This document shows, one piece after another, positions 53,192 through 60,556 of a stretch of DNA of 64,000 nucleotides. Position 1 is the first letter of the stretch. Each line of letters starts with the position of its first letter. Under the pieces are notes generated by a model. That model was not told the DNA's origin. It searched no databases and saw nothing but the letters and a program-made list of their open reading frames with translations. This stretch comes from Prauserella shujinwangii (GTDB lineage: Bacteria > Actinomycetota > Actinomycetes > Mycobacteriales > Pseudonocardiaceae): contig NZ_PVNH01000004.1 of the NCBI RefSeq assembly GCF_003001955.1, forward strand, positions 62,001-126,000, given 5' to 3'. Both the position numbers and the translations under genes were made by a program.

Positions 53192-54790
53192 GTGACCAAT
53201 TCCAGCCAGCCCGTCGTCCTCCTCGCCGAGAAGCTCGCGCCCTCCGCGGTGAGCGTGTTCGGTGACGAGGTCGAGATCAGGCACGTGGACGGCACCGACC
53301 GTCCGGCGCTGCTGGCCGCGGTCGCCGACGCGGACGCCCTGCTCGTCCGGTCCGCGACGAAGGTCGACGCCGAGGTCCTCGGCGCCTCGAGCAAGCTGAA
53401 GGTCGTCGCCCGCGCCGGGGTGGGGCTGGACAACGTCGATGTGCCCGCGGCCACCGAGCGCGGCGTGCTCGTGGTCAACGCGCCCACCTCCAACATCGTC
53501 TCCGCCGCCGAGCACGCGATGGCGCTGCTGCTCGCCGTCGCCCGGCGCGTGCCCGCCGCCGACCAGAGCCTGCGTGGCGGCGAGTGGAAGCGCAGCGCGT
53601 ACACCGGCGTGGAGCTCAACGGCAAGACCGTCGGCGTGGTGGGGCTCGGCAAGATCGGCCAGCTGTTCGCGCACCGGGTCGCCGCGTTCGACACCCGGGT
53701 CATCGCCTACGACCCGTACGTCTCGGCCTCGCGCGCCGCGCAGCTCGGCGTCGAGCTGGTCTCGCTCGACGACCTGCTGGCGCAGGCCGACGCGATCTCC
53801 ATCCACCTGCCCAAGACGCCCGAGACGAAGGGCCTGATCGACGCCGCGGCGCTGGCGAAGACGAAGAAGGGCGTGCTCGTCGTCAACGCCGCGCGGGGCG
53901 GGCTGGTCGACGAGGAGGCGCTGGCCAACGCCGTCCGGGACGGTCAGGTCGGCGGCGCGGGCATCGACGTGTTCGCCAGCGAGCCGACGACATCGAGCCC
54001 GCTGTTCGAGCTGCCGAACGTCGTGGTGACCCCGCACCTGGGTGCCTCCACCGCCGAGGCGCAGGACCGCGCGGGCACCGACGTCGCCCGCTCCACGCTG
54101 CTGGCGCTGCGCGGCGACTTCGTGCCGGACGCCGTGAACGTCGCGGGCGGCGGCCGGGTCAGCGAGGAGGTCCGGCCGTACCTGCCGCTCGCGCAGAAGC
54201 TGGGCACCGTGCTCTCGGCGTTCAGCACGCAGCCGCCGCAGTCGGTGTCGGTGGTCGCCAGCGGTGAGCTCTCCACCGAGGACGTGTCGGTGCTGCAGCT
54301 GTCCGCGCTGCGGGGTGTCTTCTCCGGCGTGGTCGAGGACCAGGTGACGTTCGTCAACGCGCCGCGGCTCGCGGACGACCTCGGCGTGCAGGTCACCGTC
54401 AGCACCGAGCCGGAGAGCCCGAACTTCCGCAGCCTGCTCACGGTGCGCGCGGTGCACGCCGACGGCACGGTGCACGCGGTGTCGGGCACGGTGATCGGCA
54501 AGGACGAGGTGCAGAAGCTCGTCGAGGTCAACGGCAGGCACTTCGACCTGCGGGCCGAGGGCCACGTGCTGCTGCTCGAGTACCCGGACCGGCCGGGCAT
54601 CATGGGCCGCGTCGGCACGCTGCTCGGCGAGGCCGGGATCAACATCGAGGCGGCGCAGATCAGCCAGACCACCGACCGCTCCGACGCCGTCATGCTGCTG
54701 CGTGTGGACCGCGCCGTGGACTCGCACCTGCTGGAGCCCATCGGAGCCACCGTCGACGCGCGCATGATCCGCGCGGTCACCTTCGAATAA
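53192..54790 (+). CDS. serA: D-3-phosphoglycerate dehydrogenase
   Basis: 532 residues, the long actinobacterial form. It oxidises 3-phosphoglycerate at the first step of serine synthesis. Seen: VVARAGVGLDNVDVPAATERGVLVVNAPTSN, the NAD site VGVVGLGKIGQLFAHRVAAF, the catalytic-region ending VTPHLGASTAEAQDRAG, an intervening ASB domain, and a C-terminal ACT domain (LLLEYPDRPGIMGRVGTLLGEAGINIEAAQISQT) for serine feedback. GTG start with AAAGGG upstream. In mycobacteria leuB follows directly; here a 2.4-kb insertion intervenes. Confidence 0.97.
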   Translation: MTNSSQPVVLLAEKLAPSAVSVFGDEVEIRHVDGTDRPALLAAVADADALLVRSATKVDAEVLGASSKLKVVARAGVGLDNVDVPAATERGVLVVNAPTSNIVSAAEHAMALLLAVARRVPAADQSLRGGEWKRSAYTGVELNGKTVGVVGLGKIGQLFAHRVAAFDTRVIAYDPYVSASRAAQLGVELVSLDDLLAQADAISIHLPKTPETKGLIDAAALAKTKKGVLVVNAARGGLVDEEALANAVRDGQVGGAGIDVFASEPTTSSPLFELPNVVVTPHLGASTAEAQDRAGTDVARSTLLALRGDFVPDAVNVAGGGRVSEEVRPYLPLAQKLGTVLSAFSTQPPQSVSVVASGELSTEDVSVLQLSALRGVFSGVVEDQVTFVNAPRLADDLGVQVTVSTEPESPNFRSLLTVRAVHADGTVHAVSGTVIGKDEVQKLVEVNGRHFDLRAEGHVLLLEYPDRPGIMGRVGTLLGEAGINIEAAQISQTTDRSDAVMLLRVDRAVDSHLLEPIGATVDARMIRAVTFE

Positions 54791-54818
54791 CCCGCCCACC
54801 CCCAACCTTCCACGGCGA

Positions 54819-54871
54819 GCAGTGAGGGCCACCTTGACTGCGTTGGGCGCAGTCAGGGTGGCCTTCACTGC
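54819..54871. repeat. 24-bp-arm palindrome, family A, left boundary of the T7SS cassette
   Basis: Arms 54819-54842 and 54848-54871 match at 22 of 24 positions with a 5-base loop (TTGGG). The arms carry GGCCACC and the centre GACTGCG/CGCAGTC. It lies 28 nt after the serA stop. Confidence 0.8.
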
Positions 54872-54964
54872 GTCCGGAGCCGCGGTGTCGTTCGCCGGCA
54901 GGAATCGGGGACAGCGGGTGGGCCGCGTTGCTACCCTCGGTGCACCGGTGTCCTGGGGGTCGAT

Positions 54965-55246
54965 GTGGGGTTCGAGGTGGAACCGCGGTCGCTGCGCGAC
55001 GCCGCCGGATCGGCGGCGGACGCGGCGCAGCGGCTGCGCGGGGTCGAGCTGACCGTCGTGGCGGACCTGGCAGGCGCGCTGCCGGGAGCGAAGTCGGCGG
55101 CCCAGGCGGAAAAGCTCGGTGCCCACTGGGAGCGGCAGGCCTCGACCTGGGCCGGCGGTATGGACGACTACGGCGAGAAGCTGGTCGCCGCGGCGGATGC
55201 CTACGACGCGGGTGATCGCGGAGCCGCCGGCGACCTGGGTGGGTGA
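54965..55246 (+). CDS. EspC-like / WXG100-superfamily ESX (type VII) secreted protein
   Basis: 93 residues from the GTG at 54965 behind GGGGG. The protein is an all-helical hairpin of ESX-substrate size. The second half LGAHWERQASTWAGGMDDYGEKLVAAADAYDAGD fits the EspC-type pattern and ends in YDAGD, a match to the YxxxD/E export signal of type VII substrates. There is no signal peptide. The stop overlaps the following gene's GTG (GTGA), so the two proteins are probably made in equal amounts and secreted as a pair. No ESX machinery gene is in the window. Confidence 0.78.
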   Translation: MGFEVEPRSLRDAAGSAADAAQRLRGVELTVVADLAGALPGAKSAAQAEKLGAHWERQASTWAGGMDDYGEKLVAAADAYDAGDRGAAGDLGG

Positions 55247-56427
55247 GCCGGATGGTGAGCTGGAACGACGTGAGCCGGTGGGATGCCGGTGCCGTCGCCG
55301 GGGCCGGTGACGGCCTGGTGCGGGCGCGCACGGCGATCGTGGGCCTGCAGGACGAGATCGAGGACGCCGCGACGCCGGAGAAGTGGACCGGCCCGAGCGC
55401 CGACGCGGCCCGGGACGAGTTGCGCGACCGCAGGCAGGACCTCGAGGAACTGGTGGCGGAGGTCGCCGCGGTGGTGACGGCCGTCGACTCCGTCGAGTCG
55501 GCGGTCCGGCAGCTCAGACGGGACGTGGACGAGACCGAGGCGCTGGCCGCCAAGTACCGGTTCGGGATCGAGGACGGGAAGGTCGTGGACCGGGCCGCCG
55601 GAGACCCGGCCGACCGGTTACTCAGGACCATGGTCCGGGACGAGCTGGACGAGCGGATCGCCGCGGTGCTGCGCACGGCCGGGGAGGTGGACGACGAACT
55701 GGCCGGGATCATGGCCGACGTCCTGGCCGGCAGGATCACCGACGGCGGCGCCACGACGCTGGCCGACGCCGCCGAGGCGGGCGGGGAACGCGTCGAGCTC
55801 GGCCGGATCCTCGCCGAGTACCAGGTGAGCCCCGACCCGGACGGCACGGTGACCTACCCGCCGATCATCGGGGTGACCGTGACGAAGTCGGAGGCCGAGC
55901 TCCTCGACGACATCGGGCTGGCCGGTATGAAGGACATGTACGACATCCGGGACAACGCGTTCGGGACGGCGGAGGAGCGGTTTCCGGGCCAGGACTCCAA
56001 CGACAGTCACCAGGACGCGTTCCGGCACGCCTACTGGAACGCGCTGATGACCCAGCGGTTCGGTGCGGACTGGACCGAGCGGTACGGCACGGCCCACGAG
56101 CGCCTGCCCGGCAATCCGGCCGACCGGGAGGCCATGGACCTCTACAACAACGAGGTCGGCCGCAAGATCGCCACCGAGCACCCGGACGCGAGCCCGGACG
56201 AGCTGGCGGATCTGGTGGCACAGGCCGTGCGCGACGGGAAGATGGTCGTGATCGACGGGAACGGCGAGCTCGCCTACAGCGACGACGTCGCCGGGGGAGA
56301 GACCGGCAGAGCGGACGATCCGGCGCCGGAACGGCCGGGTGGCGAGCCGGACTCCGACGCGGGCAGCACCGGGTCGGGGAACGAGAGCGGTGACTACGAC
56401 TCCGGCAGCGGCCCGGCGGGCAGTTGA
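55243..56427 (+). CDS. Putative type VII secreted effector/toxin with a DUF6973-like C-terminal domain
   Basis: 394 residues (GTG 55243; an in-frame ATG at 55252 is an alternative). Residues 1-130 are helical and coiled-coil-like with a WxG motif (EKWTGPSADAARDELRDRRQDLEELV), as in LXG/WXG-type effectors. A middle helical segment follows (130-200). Residues 225-315 form a conserved-looking domain: FPGQDSNDSHQDAFRHAYWN, GTAHERLPGN and AMDLYNNEVGRKIA. The spaced His, Asp and Asn residues suggest a metal or catalytic site; I believe it matches the DUF6973 group seen at the C-termini of such proteins, whose activity is unknown. The tail (330-394) is Gly/Asp/Ser-rich. Toxicity is inferred from architecture. 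Confidence 0.72.
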   Translation: MSRMVSWNDVSRWDAGAVAGAGDGLVRARTAIVGLQDEIEDAATPEKWTGPSADAARDELRDRRQDLEELVAEVAAVVTAVDSVESAVRQLRRDVDETEALAAKYRFGIEDGKVVDRAAGDPADRLLRTMVRDELDERIAAVLRTAGEVDDELAGIMADVLAGRITDGGATTLADAAEAGGERVELGRILAEYQVSPDPDGTVTYPPIIGVTVTKSEAELLDDIGLAGMKDMYDIRDNAFGTAEERFPGQDSNDSHQDAFRHAYWNALMTQRFGADWTERYGTAHERLPGNPADREAMDLYNNEVGRKIATEHPDASPDELADLVAQAVRDGKMVVIDGNGELAYSDDVAGGETGRADDPAPERPGGEPDSDAGSTGSGNESGDYDSGSGPAGS

Positions 56428-56435
56428 GGGGAATC

Positions 56436-56852
56436 GTGCGGTTACTGGTGATCGGGCTCCTGCTCATCGTGTGCGCTGGGTGCGGCGCGGGAGGAGTGGA
56501 CGTGGAACACGACGAGGGACTGCAGAAGCGGCTGCGGGAGCTCAGCGAGCAAGGCGGGACGGCCACGCTGGCGGACCTCACCGAGCGTCCGTGGGACGCC
56601 GTCTACGTGTTCAGCGAGGGGGTGTCCGCCGAGCGGGTCGAGCGCGCGGTCGGCAGTCCCGTGCTGAGCAGCGACTTCTACTACGAGGCGGGCAACCTCC
56701 TGGTGTTCGAACGGGACGGTGCGGTGACCGCCGCGGTCTCCGTGCTGCCCGACCTCCTGGTCACCGGCGGCCAGGCGCGGTGGAGCCGGGACGTCCGCCT
56801 GGAACCGCAGGGCGAACGCAGGCCCGCCGCGCTGCGGCTCGTCGAGCCCTGA
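56436..56852 (+). CDS. Small lipoprotein, candidate immunity protein
   Basis: 138 residues from the GTG at 56436, preceded by GAGGGGAA. The N-terminus is a short signal peptide (MRLLVIGLLLIVCAGC) with the lipidated residue probably Cys16; the residue at -3 is Cys, which is atypical. The mature part contains LTERPWDAVYVFSEGVSAERVERAVG and SDFYYEAGNLLVFERDGAVTAAVSV, resembling a widespread small-lipoprotein type. It begins 8 nt after the effector stop, so it is in the same operon; an outer-face membrane lipoprotein would be well placed to neutralise an effector arriving from outside. Immunity is inference. Confidence 0.65.
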   Translation: MRLLVIGLLLIVCAGCGAGGVDVEHDEGLQKRLRELSEQGGTATLADLTERPWDAVYVFSEGVSAERVERAVGSPVLSSDFYYEAGNLLVFERDGAVTAAVSVLPDLLVTGGQARWSRDVRLEPQGERRPAALRLVEP

Positions 56853-56872
56853 CCCTGACCCGTTGCCCCCAA

Positions 56873-56909
56873 GGCCACCTTGGTCGCGACGGGCGCAGCC
56901 AAGGTGGCC
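56873..56909. repeat. Palindrome, family A, right of the T7SS cassette
   Basis: GGCCACCTTGG (56873-56883) and CCAAGGTGGCC (56899-56909) are perfect arms, extended inward by GCG/CGC. It lies 20 nt after the lipoprotein stop. Confidence 0.7.
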
Positions 56910-56952
56910 ATGGCGGCGCGGCAGGGGCCCAGCGCTCCGGGGGAGGGGAGCG

Positions 56953-57005
56953 GCAGTGAATGGCACATCGCCTGCGCTGAACGCAGGCGATGTGCCATTC
57001 ACTGC
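56953..57005. repeat. Perfect 24-bp-arm palindrome, family A, right boundary of the T7SS cassette
   Basis: Arms 56953-56976 and 56982-57005 are perfectly complementary; loop CTGAA. The arm reads GCAGTGAATGGCACATCGCC then TGCG. Together with the element at 54819 it flanks the three-gene cassette. Confidence 0.85.
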
Positions 57006-57055
57006 GGCTGGGGGTGCAGCGGCAGGCCCCCCAAGATCAACATGTGGGTAGCGCT

Positions 57056-57075
57056 GTGCCACTATCGGGTGGCAC
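57056..57075. promoter_or_regulatory. Small palindrome upstream of leuB
   Basis: GTGCCAC (57056-57062) and GTGGCAC (57069-57075) with a 6-base spacer (TATCGG), about 135 bp before leuB. It could be an operator or leader hairpin; nothing else in the 200-bp region upstream of leuB is diagnostic. Confidence 0.35.
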
Positions 57076-57208
57076 GGAGGGGCCGCCACTCCGGCATAAG
57101 GGTGGTAGTGCTTCGGCGGATTATCGACTGCCGGTAACCTGCCGAAGCTGGAGTTTGACCGCAAGTGGGGCATCCGGGGTCCGGTCCCCGATCGACGGAG
57201 GTGTATGG

Positions 57209-58252
57209 ATGCGGCTCGCTGTGATCCCAGGCGACGGGATCGGGCCCGAGGTGGTCACCGAGGCGCTCAAGGTGCTGGGTGAGGTCGTTCCGGGCGCGGA
57301 GATCACCAACTACGACCTCGGCGCCGCGCGCTGGCACGCGACCGGCGAGCTGCTTCCCGAGTCGGTACTCGGCGAGCTCCGGCAACACGACGCCATCCTG
57401 CTCGGCGCCGTCGGCGACCCGACCGTGCCGAGCGGCATCCTGGAGCGCGGCCTGCTGCTGCGCCTGCGGTTCGAACTGGACCACCACGTGAACCTGCGGC
57501 CCGCGCGGCTGTACCCGGGCGTGCGCGGCCCGCTGGCCGAGCCGGGCGACGTCGACATGCTCGTCGTCCGCGAGGGCACCGAGGGGCCGTACGCGGGCAA
57601 CGGCGGGCTGCTGCGCAAGGACACCGAGCACGAGATCGCCACCGAGGTCAGCGTCAACACCGCGTTTGGCATCCGCCGGGTCGTCGCCGACGCGTTCCAG
57701 CGCGCCGAGCGGCGCCCCCGCAAGCACCTCACCCTCGTGCACAAGACCAACGTCCTCGAACACGCCGGCTCGCTGTGGTCGCGCATCGTCGAGGAGGTCT
57801 CGCTGGAACACCCCGACGTGACGGTCAACTACTCGCACGTCGACGCCGCGACCATCCACATGGTCACCGACCCTTCGCGGTTCGACGTGATCGTGACCGA
57901 CAACCTGTTCGGCGACATCATCACCGACCTCGCGGCCGCGGTGACCGGCGGCATCGGCCTCGCCGCCAGCGGCAACCTGGACATCACCCGGCGCAACCCG
58001 AGCATGTTCGAGCCGGTGCACGGCAGCGCGCCGGACATCGCGGGCCAGAACCTCGCCGACCCGACCGCGGCGGTGCTGTCGGTGGCGCTGCTGCTGGACC
58101 ACGTCGGCGAGCAGGAGGCAGGGCGCCGCATCGAGGCGTCCGTGGCCTTCGACCTGGCCACCCGCGACCAGTCGTCGCCGGGTACGACCCAGGCCATTGG
58201 CGACCGGCTGGCCGCGCTCGTCTCCTCGAACGCGCCCCGCCAGGCCAGCTGA
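57209..58252 (+). CDS. leuB: 3-isopropylmalate dehydrogenase
   Basis: 347 residues from the ATG at 57209 with GGAGGTG just upstream. It oxidises and decarboxylates 3-isopropylmalate in leucine synthesis. Seen: [32 protein letters not shown], the substrate-binding arginines in [20 protein letters not shown], the catalytic region [13 protein letters not shown] and [16 protein letters not shown], and the NAD motif [20 protein letters not shown]. No leuA, leuC or leuD is nearby. The next gene on the strand is a small protein, then cimA. Confidence 0.97.
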   Translation: MRLAVIPGDGIGPEVVTEALKVLGEVVPGAEITNYDLGAARWHATGELLPESVLGELRQHDAILLGAVGDPTVPSGILERGLLLRLRFELDHHVNLRPARLYPGVRGPLAEPGDVDMLVVREGTEGPYAGNGGLLRKDTEHEIATEVSVNTAFGIRRVVADAFQRAERRPRKHLTLVHKTNVLEHAGSLWSRIVEEVSLEHPDVTVNYSHVDAATIHMVTDPSRFDVIVTDNLFGDIITDLAAAVTGGIGLAASGNLDITRRNPSMFEPVHGSAPDIAGQNLADPTAAVLSVALLLDHVGEQEAGRRIEASVAFDLATRDQSSPGTTQAIGDRLAALVSSNAPRQAS

Positions 58253-58269
58253 GGGTTTTCCCGTCTGTC

Positions 58270-58288
58270 CCCCAAGGTGGCCTTGGGG
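58270..58288. repeat. Short hairpin after leuB, family A-related
   Basis: CCCCAAGG (58270-58277) and CCTTGGGG (58281-58288) with a 3-base loop, 17 nt after the leuB stop. It shares the CAAGGTGGCC core of the larger elements. Confidence 0.5.
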
Positions 58289-58359
58289 ACGATGTGTGTA
58301 CGGGGTGGATGCGGGGAAGTCTGGAGAGCCGGAGGCTTCGCACCCCGAGGGGGTCCGCC

Positions 58360-58623
58360 ATGTGGAACTGGCTGCGCAATCTGCTGGAACGCCGTGAGCC
58401 GAGGTCGTCGAGCGCGCCCGAGGCCGACGCCGCCACCGATCCCGGCGTCGCGAAGGCCCGCCCGACCGGCGGCAGGCCGGACGACGAGCGCGCCGACAAC
58501 CCGTCCACCACGGGCCCCGGCGAGACGGAGACGTTCGTCGGCCGCGCCGCGGGCGAGGACCTCGGCTACGCCGGGGAGACCGGCGCCGGCGCCCGCGCCG
58601 AACGGGAACACCCACCGGAGTGA
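58360..58623 (+). CDS. Small acidic protein with amphipathic N-terminus, unknown function
   Basis: 87 residues from the ATG at 58360 behind GAGGGGG. The first 14 residues (MWNWLRNLLERREP) could form a Trp-rich amphipathic helix able to touch a membrane. The rest is disordered in composition, rich in Asp, Glu, Gly, Pro and Thr (DDERADNPSTTGPGETETFVG). No family is recognised. It sits between leuB and the cimA leader with its own ribosome site, so it may be co-transcribed with leuB. Confidence 0.6.
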   Translation: MWNWLRNLLERREPRSSSAPEADAATDPGVAKARPTGGRPDDERADNPSTTGPGETETFVGRAAGEDLGYAGETGAGARAEREHPPE

Positions 58624-58640
58624 GCGCCGGCGCCGCGCCG

Positions 58641-58697
58641 ACGCACCCGATGTGGCTTTCGGTGCGCTGAACGCACCGAAAGCCACATCAGGTGCGT
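58641..58697. repeat. 26-bp-arm palindrome, family A
   Basis: Arms 58641-58666 and 58672-58697 match at 25 of 26 positions; loop CTGAA, the same as in the copy at 56953. Arm core GATGTGGCTTTCGGTGCG. It lies 17 nt after the small-protein stop and before the cimA promoter. Confidence 0.8.
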
Positions 58698-58751
58698 GCG
58701 GGACGGCGCGGCACGAACGGGTGTCCACGATGCGGGATGGGTGCCCACGGG

Positions 58752-58780
58752 TTGGGCCCGGCGTGGCGTTGTGGCATGAT
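58752..58780 (+). promoter_or_regulatory. Promoter of the cimA leader
   Basis: TTGGGC (58752-58757), 17-bp spacer, CATGAT (58775-58780). The expected start is close to 58787, the A of the leader-peptide ATG. Confidence 0.55.
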
Positions 58781-58786
58781 GCGTCC

Positions 58787-58831
58787 ATGGCCACGACGCA
58801 CGCCATCATTATCCGCCAGCGCGCCGGGTAA
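58787..58831 (+). CDS. cimA leader peptide (isoleucine attenuator)
   Basis: 14 codons reading MATTHAIIIRQRAG with three consecutive isoleucine codons (ATC ATT ATC). CimA makes citramalate, the entry to isoleucine from pyruvate, so stalling at Ile codons under isoleucine shortage is the expected signal. The predicted transcription start falls on the ATG, so the peptide is probably translated without a leader. The last codons lie in the first arm of a long GC-rich hairpin, and an intrinsic terminator follows. Confidence 0.75.
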   Translation: MATTHAIIIRQRAG

Positions 58832-58856
58832 GTGCTTCCCCAAGCACCCGGCGCGC
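58819..58856 (+). promoter_or_regulatory. Pause hairpin of the cimA attenuator
   Basis: GCGCGCCGG (58819-58827) pairs with CCGGCGCGC (58848-58856) and inner GTGCTT (58832-58837) with AAGCAC (58842-58847). The first arm spans the last leader-peptide codons. Confidence 0.75.
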
Positions 58857-58886
58857 AGACCTCTCGCACCCGCGGGGGGTCTTTTT
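58857..58886 (+). terminator. Intrinsic terminator of the cimA attenuator
   Basis: AGACC (58857-58861) pairs with GGTCT (58878-58882), with further pairing inside, followed by a run of T to 58886. It ends 44 nt before the cimA start codon. Confidence 0.75.
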
Positions 58887-58929
58887 GTTTGTCAGGACGA
58901 GCACCGCACCCGCCCCGAGGAGAGAACCC

Positions 58930-60546
58930 GTGACCCGCACGGAACCGGCCGGCACCCCGCTCGGCGACGACTTCCACCTCTACGACACGACCCTGCGCGA
59001 CGGGGCCCAGCGCGAGGGGATCTCGTACTCGGTCGCCGACAAGCTCGCCGTCGCCCGCCTGCTCGACGAGCTCGGGGTCGGCTTCATCGAGGGCGGCTGG
59101 CCCGGCGCGATGCCCAAGGACACCGAGTTCTTCGCCCGCGCCGCCGCCGAACTGCCGCTCAAGCACGCGGTGCTGGTGGCCTTCGGCTCCACCCGCAGGC
59201 CGGGGGTGAAGGCCGCCGAGGACCCGCAGGTCCGCGCGCTGCTCGACGCGCAGGCCCCGGTCGTCACGCTCGTCGCCAAGTCGGACGTGCGGCACATCGA
59301 GCGGGCGCTGCGCGTGGACGTCGACGAGGCGTGCGCGATGGTGGAGGACACGGTGTCCTTCCTCGTCGGTGCGGGCAGGCGGGTCTTCCTGGACGCGGAG
59401 CACTTCTTCGACGGCTACGCCCACGACCCCGGCACGGCGCTGAAGGTGCTGGACGCCGCGGGCCGGGGCGGAGCCGACGTGGTGGTGCTCTGCGACACCA
59501 ACGGCGGGCAGCTGCCGCTGCAGCTCGCCGACACCGTGCGCGAGGTGGCCGACCGCACGGGCCTGCGGCTGGGCATCCACTGCCAGGACGACACGTCCTG
59601 CGCCGTGGCCAACACCATCGCCGCCGTGCAGGCGGGTGCCACGCACGTGCAGTGCACCGCCAACGGTTACGGCGAGCGGGCGGGCAACGCCGACCTGTTC
59701 GCCGTGACGGGGAATCTCGTGGCCAAGCTCGGCATGGACGTCCTCCCGACCGGAGGCGCCGCGGAGCTCTCCCGCGTCTCCCATGCCCTTGCCGAGATCG
59801 CGAACATCGCCCCCGACACCCACCAGGCCTACGTCGGGGCCTCGGCCTTCGCCCACAAGGCGGGGCTGCACGCGAGCGCGATCAAGGTGGATCCGTTGTT
59901 GTACAACCACATCGATCCGGCCTTGGTCGGCAATGACATGCGGGTGCTGGTCACGGAGATGGCTGGCAGGGCGAGCCTCGAACTCAAGGGACGTGAGCTC
60001 GGGGTGGACCTTGCCAGCCGGCCTGATGCGCTCACCAGCGCGGTGAGCAAGGTCAAGAGCCTGGAGGCGGACGGCTGGTCGTTCGAGGCCGCCGACGCCT
60101 CACTGGAACTCCTGCTGCGCAAGGAGGTCGCCGGTCCGGGCGAGCCCGCGGAGCCGCCGTTCACGCTCGAGTCGTACCGGGTGGTGCTCGACCACCGCGC
60201 CGACGGCGAGGTGATCTCCGAGGCCACGGTGAAGGTCCACGTCGGTGGCGAGCGGGTGATCGCCACCGCCGAGGGCAACGGCCCGGTCAACGCACTGGAC
60301 GCCGCGCTGCGCAAGGCGCTCGTCCCGCACCTGTCCTGGTTGGACACCGTGGAGCTGTCCGACTACAAGGTGCGCATCCTCGCCGGGCATCCGGGCACCG
60401 ACGCGGTGACGCGGGTGCTCGTCGAGTCCAGCGACGGCGAGCGCGAGTGGACGACCGTCGGCGTGCACGCCAACATCGTGGAGGCGAGCTGGCTCGCCCT
60501 GTGTGACGCCCTCGTGCACAAGAGCCTGCGGGTGGCCGCACGGTAG
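58930..60546 (+). CDS. cimA: (R)-citramalate synthase
   Basis: 538 residues from the GTG at 58930 with GGAGAG upstream. It condenses pyruvate with acetyl-CoA to citramalate, opening the threonine-independent route to isoleucine. The HMGL-like catalytic barrel shows LYDTTLRDGAQREGISYSV, GIHCQDDTSCAVANTIAAVQAG and the metal-ligand HVQCTANGYGERAGNADL. The C-terminal ~140 residues form a LeuA-type allosteric domain (VKVHVGGERVIATAEGNGPVNALDAALRKAL). The length and the second domain favour CimA over homocitrate synthase or LeuA. It is preceded by an Ile-rich attenuator. Confidence 0.92.
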   Translation: MTRTEPAGTPLGDDFHLYDTTLRDGAQREGISYSVADKLAVARLLDELGVGFIEGGWPGAMPKDTEFFARAAAELPLKHAVLVAFGSTRRPGVKAAEDPQVRALLDAQAPVVTLVAKSDVRHIERALRVDVDEACAMVEDTVSFLVGAGRRVFLDAEHFFDGYAHDPGTALKVLDAAGRGGADVVVLCDTNGGQLPLQLADTVREVADRTGLRLGIHCQDDTSCAVANTIAAVQAGATHVQCTANGYGERAGNADLFAVTGNLVAKLGMDVLPTGGAAELSRVSHALAEIANIAPDTHQAYVGASAFAHKAGLHASAIKVDPLLYNHIDPALVGNDMRVLVTEMAGRASLELKGRELGVDLASRPDALTSAVSKVKSLEADGWSFEAADASLELLLRKEVAGPGEPAEPPFTLESYRVVLDHRADGEVISEATVKVHVGGERVIATAEGNGPVNALDAALRKALVPHLSWLDTVELSDYKVRILAGHPGTDAVTRVLVESSDGEREWTTVGVHANIVEASWLALCDALVHKSLRVAAR

Positions 60547-60556
60547 GATCGCCCCC

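Noticed and set aside
54965-56852. Prophage or integrative element
   Set aside because: No integrase, tRNA attachment site, phage structural gene or shift in base composition accompanies the three genes.
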